NCBI GenBank assembly: GCA_027686065.1
Contig: JAQCTH010000069.1
Span: 1 to 18,481 of the forward strand
Direction of reading: 5' to 3'
Origin: Clostridiaceae bacterium AF10-41
GTDB taxonomy: Bacteria; Bacillota; Clostridia; Clostridiales; Clostridiaceae
Length of the DNA: 18,481 bases
The translations under genes and the position numbers were made by a program. The stretch's first letter is position 1; the number at the start of each line of letters is the position of its first letter. The notes below the pieces were generated by a model. That model was not told the origin of the DNA and searched no databases. It saw nothing but the letters and a program-made list of their open reading frames with translations. Shown here in pieces: positions 15,330-18,481 of the stretch.

Positions 15330-16238
15330 CTAATCATATATTCCCATAGATATATATTTTTCTCCACCATCCGGTGCTATTACTAAGACTTTTTTTCCTT
15401 TTCCAAGCTTTTTAGCTTCTTGAATCGCAACAAATATAGCGGCTCCTGAAGATATTCCTAACAAAATTCCTTCTTTTGAAGCAAATTCTTTAGTAACTCT
15501 AAAAGCATCTTCATCAGAAACCTTTATAATTTCGTCTATGCACTCTGGATTATATATTTCAGGTATAAACCCAGAACCTAATCCTTGTATATTATGAGCT
15601 GCTGCTCTTCCTCCACTTAAAACTGGTGAACTTTCTGGTTCTACTGCCATTATTTTTATTCCATCTATTTTCTCTTTAAGTTTACTTCCTACCCCCGTTA
15701 CAGTTCCTCCTGTTCCTACCCCTGCAATAAATACATCTAAATCATTTATATCAGAATATATCTCTTCAGCTGTAGTTACATAATGTTTTCTTGAATTTGC
15801 TAAATTTTCAAACTGCTGAGGCATAAAGTAATTATCCTGCTTTGCAAGAGACTTAGCTTTTTCTATGGCACCATTCATTCCTTGTGCACCATCTGTTAAT
15901 ATAAGTTCTGCACCATATGCCTTTATTAAGTCTCTTCTTTCTTTGCTCATGCTATCTGGCATAATTATTATAACTTTATATCCCTTTAATTTCCCTATCA
16001 TAGCTAATGCTATGCCTGTATTTCCACTTGTAGGTTCTACTATTATTGAACCTTTTTTTAAAAAGCCTTCTTTTTCAGCTTTCTCGATCATTCCTAAAGC
16101 CGCTCTATCCTTAACACTTCCACCAGGATTATATTTCTCTAATTTAACATATATTTCAGCACTATTTTCATCAACTAGGTTATTTACTTTTAATATTGGT
16201 GTTTTTCCTATTAAATCTAAAACGCCATTGTATATCAT
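15330..16238 (-). CDS. cysK: Cysteine synthase A (O-acetylserine sulfhydrylase)
   Basis: The 302-residue PLP enzyme makes cysteine from O-acetylserine and sulfide. The PLP lysine is K43 in PGGSVKDRAA, the substrate loop is TSGNTG (70-75), and the phosphate-binding loop is GTGGTV (175-180). A frame opens at 16256, but the ATG at 16238, 5 nt after AGGAGG (16244-16249), gives the family N-terminus MIYNGVLDLIGKTP. It is the first gene of the cysK-cysE-queG-plsC-nth unit. The upstream region (16239-16423) is A/T-rich. I see no T-box or S-box and no convincing promoter, only two TATAGAAA repeats about 18 bp apart whose meaning is unclear. Confidence 0.95.
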   Translation of the reverse strand: MIYNGVLDLIGKTPILKVNNLVDENSAEIYVKLEKYNPGGSVKDRAALGMIEKAEKEGFLKKGSIIVEPTSGNTGIALAMIGKLKGYKVIIIMPDSMSKERRDLIKAYGAELILTDGAQGMNGAIEKAKSLAKQDNYFMPQQFENLANSRKHYVTTAEEIYSDINDLDVFIAGVGTGGTVTGVGSKLKEKIDGIKIMAVEPESSPVLSGGRAAAHNIQGLGSGFIPEIYNPECIDEIIKVSDEDAFRVTKEFASKEGILLGISSGAAIFVAIQEAKKLGKGKKVLVIAPDGGEKYISMGIYD

Positions 16239-16423
16239 ATTTTCCTCCTTATACATAAGTTCTAATTTAAATAATTTATTTTTAAAATCTATATCAATTC
16301 TTTTTTCTATAATTGTATAACTTTCTATAAAAAATAGACATATGTAAATTTTCCTATCTCATTACTTAATTTAAGGTAAAGTAAACTAATATGCGTTCCT
16401 CAAAACTTTAGGTAAGAAATTAT

Positions 16424-16457
16424 AAAAAACTTCGTCTCTTAAATATAGAGACGAAGT
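16424..16457 (-). terminator. Intrinsic terminator of the MgtE-like gene
   Basis: ACTTCGTCTCT (16429-16439) pairs perfectly with 16447-16457 around a 7-nt loop, and the minus strand continues TTTTT. It lies 30 bp after the MgtE-like stop codon and separates that gene from cysK. Confidence 0.93.
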
Positions 16458-16486
16458 AAAACTCTAATCCTAAATCCACTTAATTT

Positions 16487-17743
16487 TTATCTTATTTTTT
16501 TCTTCCAAAGCGGATATAATATTTCATCTATTAAATCATGAGTATTTACAGCTCCAATTAACTTGTCTTCTTCATCAATTACTGGTATTGCTAACAAATC
16601 ATATTTAGCTGCAAGTTCTATTGCTTCAGCTACATTAACATCATGTCTAATAACTTCTATATTTTCACTCATTATATCTTTAACTTTAACATCAGGCTTA
16701 TTTAAAATTAAATCTACTGGATTTATTGCTCCTAATATTCTATCTTCTTCATCTGTAATATAAATCCTATACAATTCGTCTTCTTCTGCTTCTTCCATTT
16801 CCCTTAATATATCTATTATTTCACCTATGGTTATATCTAAATTAAAGGAAATAAAATCTGTACTCATTATACTACCAACTGCTTCATCTTCATAGCTTAA
16901 AAGCTCTTTTACTTCTTCAGCATCTTCTCTTTCTAGATTTATAAGAATTTTTTCTCTTTCTTCATCATCTAAATCGTCTAATATGTCTGCAATTTCATCA
17001 TTTGGCATATTTTCTAAAAGTTCAGCTGCTTTTGTTTCACTTAATTCCTTTATAATACTACCCTTATATTCAGGCTCTATCTCTTCTAATGTATCTGCTG
17101 CCAAGTCTTCATCTAAGGATTCAAAAATTTGTTTTCTTGAACTTGCATCTAGATTTTCTAATATATCTGCAAGGTCTGCTGGATGAAGAGTTGAAAGTTT
17201 TTTATATGGAACTGATATTTGCAAATTATTATTTACCATTTCTAAGGATTCAACATCATCCCACATTAAAACCCTATCATCATAATCTTTTCTAAGTATC
17301 TTATATATTAAGCTACCAAGATTTGCACAATTCATTCTTCTAAATCTTGCAAGAGGACCTGTTTCTACCGCTATTACCCTATATTCTCCAGCAATTTCTG
17401 CTATTCTTAAATCATCAACTCTTACTACTTGCTTTCCATTTATATCTACTATTTTTTTATCAAGTAAATGTTCTGATAAAAGATAAGAATAAGTTCTTGG
17501 GAGTATTTCTTTACTTCCTCTTGTCACTATTTTTATCCTATTTTCTTGCTGATAAAAATTAATGCTTCTAAATTCATAGTGAAAAGTTGATCCATCTCTT
17601 TTGACTTTATAACCAATTACTCTAGGATACCCATCTTCAGTGGTCACATATATATCTTTAAGTTCTCCAAGGCTTTCGTCAAATTCATCAAAGATCTTTC
17701 TTCCTAGGATATTTGTATATAGAAATACTGATAATTTCTTCAT
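16487..17743 (-). CDS. Soluble PRC-barrel / MgtE N-domain / CBS-pair protein
   Basis: The 418-residue protein has no membrane span. The layout is PRC-barrel-like domains (about 1-80 and 90-165; for example LGELKDIYVTTEDGYPRVIG), an acidic helical MgtE_N superhelix (about 185-285, with repeats such as LHPADLADILENLD and NMPNDEIADILDDLDD), and a CBS pair (about 290-412) with SIMSTDFISF and a second motif DIMSENIEVI. In MgtE channels the N-domain and CBS pair form the cytoplasmic Mg2+ sensor; here the membrane part is missing. In several clostridia such proteins neighbour an NRAMP-type metal transporter. None is seen here and a terminator follows at once, so it is a lone putative metal-sensing protein. 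The ATG follows GAGGAGG (17751-17757) by 7 nt, and that site can be masked (see leader). Confidence 0.85.
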   Translation of the reverse strand: MKKLSVFLYTNILGRKIFDEFDESLGELKDIYVTTEDGYPRVIGYKVKRDGSTFHYEFRSINFYQQENRIKIVTRGSKEILPRTYSYLLSEHLLDKKIVDINGKQVVRVDDLRIAEIAGEYRVIAVETGPLARFRRMNCANLGSLIYKILRKDYDDRVLMWDDVESLEMVNNNLQISVPYKKLSTLHPADLADILENLDASSRKQIFESLDEDLAADTLEEIEPEYKGSIIKELSETKAAELLENMPNDEIADILDDLDDEEREKILINLEREDAEEVKELLSYEDEAVGSIMSTDFISFNLDITIGEIIDILREMEEAEEDELYRIYITDEEDRILGAINPVDLILNKPDVKVKDIMSENIEVIRHDVNVAEAIELAAKYDLLAIPVIDEEDKLIGAVNTHDLIDEILYPLWKKKIR

Positions 17744-17950
17744 ATCTTTTCCTCCTCACTTTTAGAGGAGTTAAACATAAATCTAATAAAATAAAATAGA
17801 CTACACCTAATTTATAATGAAGTTTATCTCCCCTAAAACCCTAATATTCAATTTTGATAAGTCAGTACTCTGAGGGACACCCTCCATTTAAATTCACCCC
17901 TTATTTATTTAGAATAAATATCTTTTATTTTATTGTACATATATTCTCCA
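17744..17950 (-). promoter_or_regulatory. Candidate translational riboswitch-like leader
   Basis: The leader of about 200 nt can fold two ways at its 3' end. GAGGAG of the Shine-Dalgarno site (17752-17757) pairs with CTCCTC (17765-17770) around a 7-nt loop, hiding the site. Alternatively UUUUAGGGGAG (17828-17838) pairs with CUCCUCUAAAA (17760-17770) over 11 bp with one G-U, which would free it. Upstream, GAGGG-ugu-CCCUC (near 17870-17886) is a small stem, and UUAUC/GAUAA can close the segment holding the switching strand. I compared it by eye with the M-box, yybP-ykoY and T-box consensus and saw no match. The remaining upstream DNA to 18124 is A/T-rich and holds no credible gene. Confidence 0.55.
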
Positions 17951-17957
17951 ATATTAT

Positions 17958-17985
17958 ATTATATTAAAAACCCCCAAAAAGGCAA
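17958..17985 (-). promoter_or_regulatory. Probable promoter of the MgtE-like gene leader
   Basis: On the minus strand there is TTGCCT (17980-17985), 16 nt, and TATAAT (17958-17963). The predicted start near 17951 gives a leader of about 207 nt. The -35 lies within a short AAAAAGG/CCTTTTT dyad (17975-17991), which could itself be a weak terminator, and a second overlapping TATAAT follows, so the exact start is uncertain. Confidence 0.5.
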
Positions 17986-18123
17986 CCTTTTTAATAATGA
18001 AAAATGAAAGAATGAAAAACGAAAAAATTATGGATATTTGTCTATGTAAAATTCAAAATAGAAAAATGGAATATTTAGATAAAACTGCAATATCTTCCTC
18101 ATTAATTTATTATAAAAATGCCA

Positions 18124-18178
18124 TAAAAAAATACCTATAAACTTAAGCACTTTTTATAAATGCCTAGTGTATAGGTAT
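18124..18178 (-). terminator. Intrinsic terminator of the rightmost gene
   Basis: ATACCTATA (18131-18139) pairs perfectly with 18170-18178. On the minus strand the stem is followed by a T-run. The loop is large but can fold further through GCA/TGC pairing. It lies 16 bp after the stop of the partial gene. Confidence 0.7.
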
Positions 18179-18194
18179 ATTAAAACTCTCTTTT

Positions 18195-18481
18195 TTATTT
18201 AAATGTATAAATAGACTTTAATAAACAGCCTAATATTAATACTTCTCCAATTATAGGATATGGATATAAGCTTATTCCACCTAACAATAAAATGTATTCT
18301 ACTATATAGATAATTGCGCTTATTAAGAGCATCCTCATACCAGTTTTATTAGAAAACGGTTTGTCTAAATTAATTAATATAAATACTGCTAAAGATGCTA
18401 ATATAATTAAATATATTAAAATTGGTATTATTCCATTTTCTATTGAAATAATAAATCCAAAATTATTAGTTATACTTATAC
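18195..18481 (-). CDS. Small membrane protein, 5' end outside the window
   Basis: An open frame enters from the right edge and ends with TAA at 18195-18197, leaving the last 94 residues. They are hydrophobic, with about three membrane spans: IIPILIYLIILASLAVFIL, then a short polar loop DKPFSNKTG, then MLLISAIIYIVEYILLL, and a final span around YPIIGEVLILGCLL before the end KSIYTFK. The frame is open throughout and a terminator follows, so it is a real gene. I do not recognise the family; an integral membrane protein of unknown function is all that can be said. Confidence 0.6.
   Translation of the reverse strand, partial: ISITNNFGFIISIENGIIPILIYLIILASLAVFILINLDKPFSNKTGMRMLLISAIIYIVEYILLLGGISLYPYPIIGEVLILGCLLKSIYTFK

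Noticed and set aside
16239..16423. T-box, S-box or CymR control of the cysK unit
   Set aside because: No T-box TGG-type motif, specifier stem or S-box core is visible, and the two TATAGAAA repeats are too weak to call an operator.
17744..17950. M-box or yybP-ykoY riboswitch for the MgtE-like gene
   Set aside because: The conserved M-box blocks (for example GGTGAGGCTCC) and the yybP-ykoY GGGGAGTAG context are not found. Only a GGGGAG fragment occurs, so no known class is claimed.
17975..17991. AAAAAGG/CCTTTTT dyad as a strong terminator
   Set aside because: Only two G-C pairs, and it overlaps the probable -35 of the MgtE-like leader. The stronger terminator for the upstream gene is at 18124-18178.
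17997..18140. Plus-strand 47-codon open frame beginning MKNERMKNEK
   Set aside because: It has no ribosome binding site, starts in A-rich repetitive sequence, and its end runs into the terminator of the opposite-strand gene. I see no recognisable domain. It could be a relic but is not supported as a gene.

Overview
The window looks like chromosome from a low-GC Firmicute, most likely Clostridium sensu stricto. The basis is strongly A/T-rich DNA and intergenic regions, AGGAGG-type ribosome binding sites, several GTG starts, sigma-A style promoters, a clostridial-type membrane pyrophosphatase, and a soluble PRC-barrel/MgtE/CBS protein. The species cannot be named from the sequence alone. Nearly all genes lie on the minus strand; the only confident plus-strand gene is an RpiR-type regulator. 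No tRNA, rRNA, CRISPR array or complete insertion sequence is visible.

Positions 1-7374 hold a catabolic-looking cluster. Reading leftward from a divergent control region (6136-6478) are an FAD-dependent oxidoreductase, a 12-TM-type permease, a HyuA-type hydantoinase/oxoprolinase without a HyuB partner, an ImmA/IrrE-like zinc peptidase, and a short secreted protein that looks cut off. The RpiR/MurR regulator faces away from them. The control region can be read in detail. It has a near-consensus sigma-A promoter for the operon with a cre-like palindrome just after its expected start site. Two contiguous 7-7-7 inverted repeats lie immediately upstream of the -35. The regulator's own likely promoter carries another inverted repeat in its spacer. 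This suggests substrate-specific control by the RpiR protein plus CcpA carbon repression. The substrate is not known.

Positions 7335-12155 hold an orphan BlaI/MecI-type repressor with two operators in its own promoter, a K+-dependent-type membrane pyrophosphatase (hppA), an intergenic repeat element rich in hairpins, a DUF1648 membrane protein, and D-Ala-D-Ala ligase. A perfect bidirectional terminator separates the RpiR gene from the BlaI gene and overlaps both stop codons.

Positions 12126-16424 hold one compact minus-strand unit, cysK-cysE-queG-plsC-nth. It combines cysteine synthesis, queuosine maturation, phospholipid synthesis and base-excision repair, and ends in a terminator at 12126-12155.

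Positions 16424-18481 hold a soluble MgtE-like protein behind a leader of about 200 nt. In that leader the Shine-Dalgarno sequence can be hidden in a 6-bp hairpin, and an upstream segment can pair over 11 bp with the sequestering strand. This is the layout of a translational riboswitch, and I do not recognise its class. The window ends inside an unidentified small membrane protein gene.
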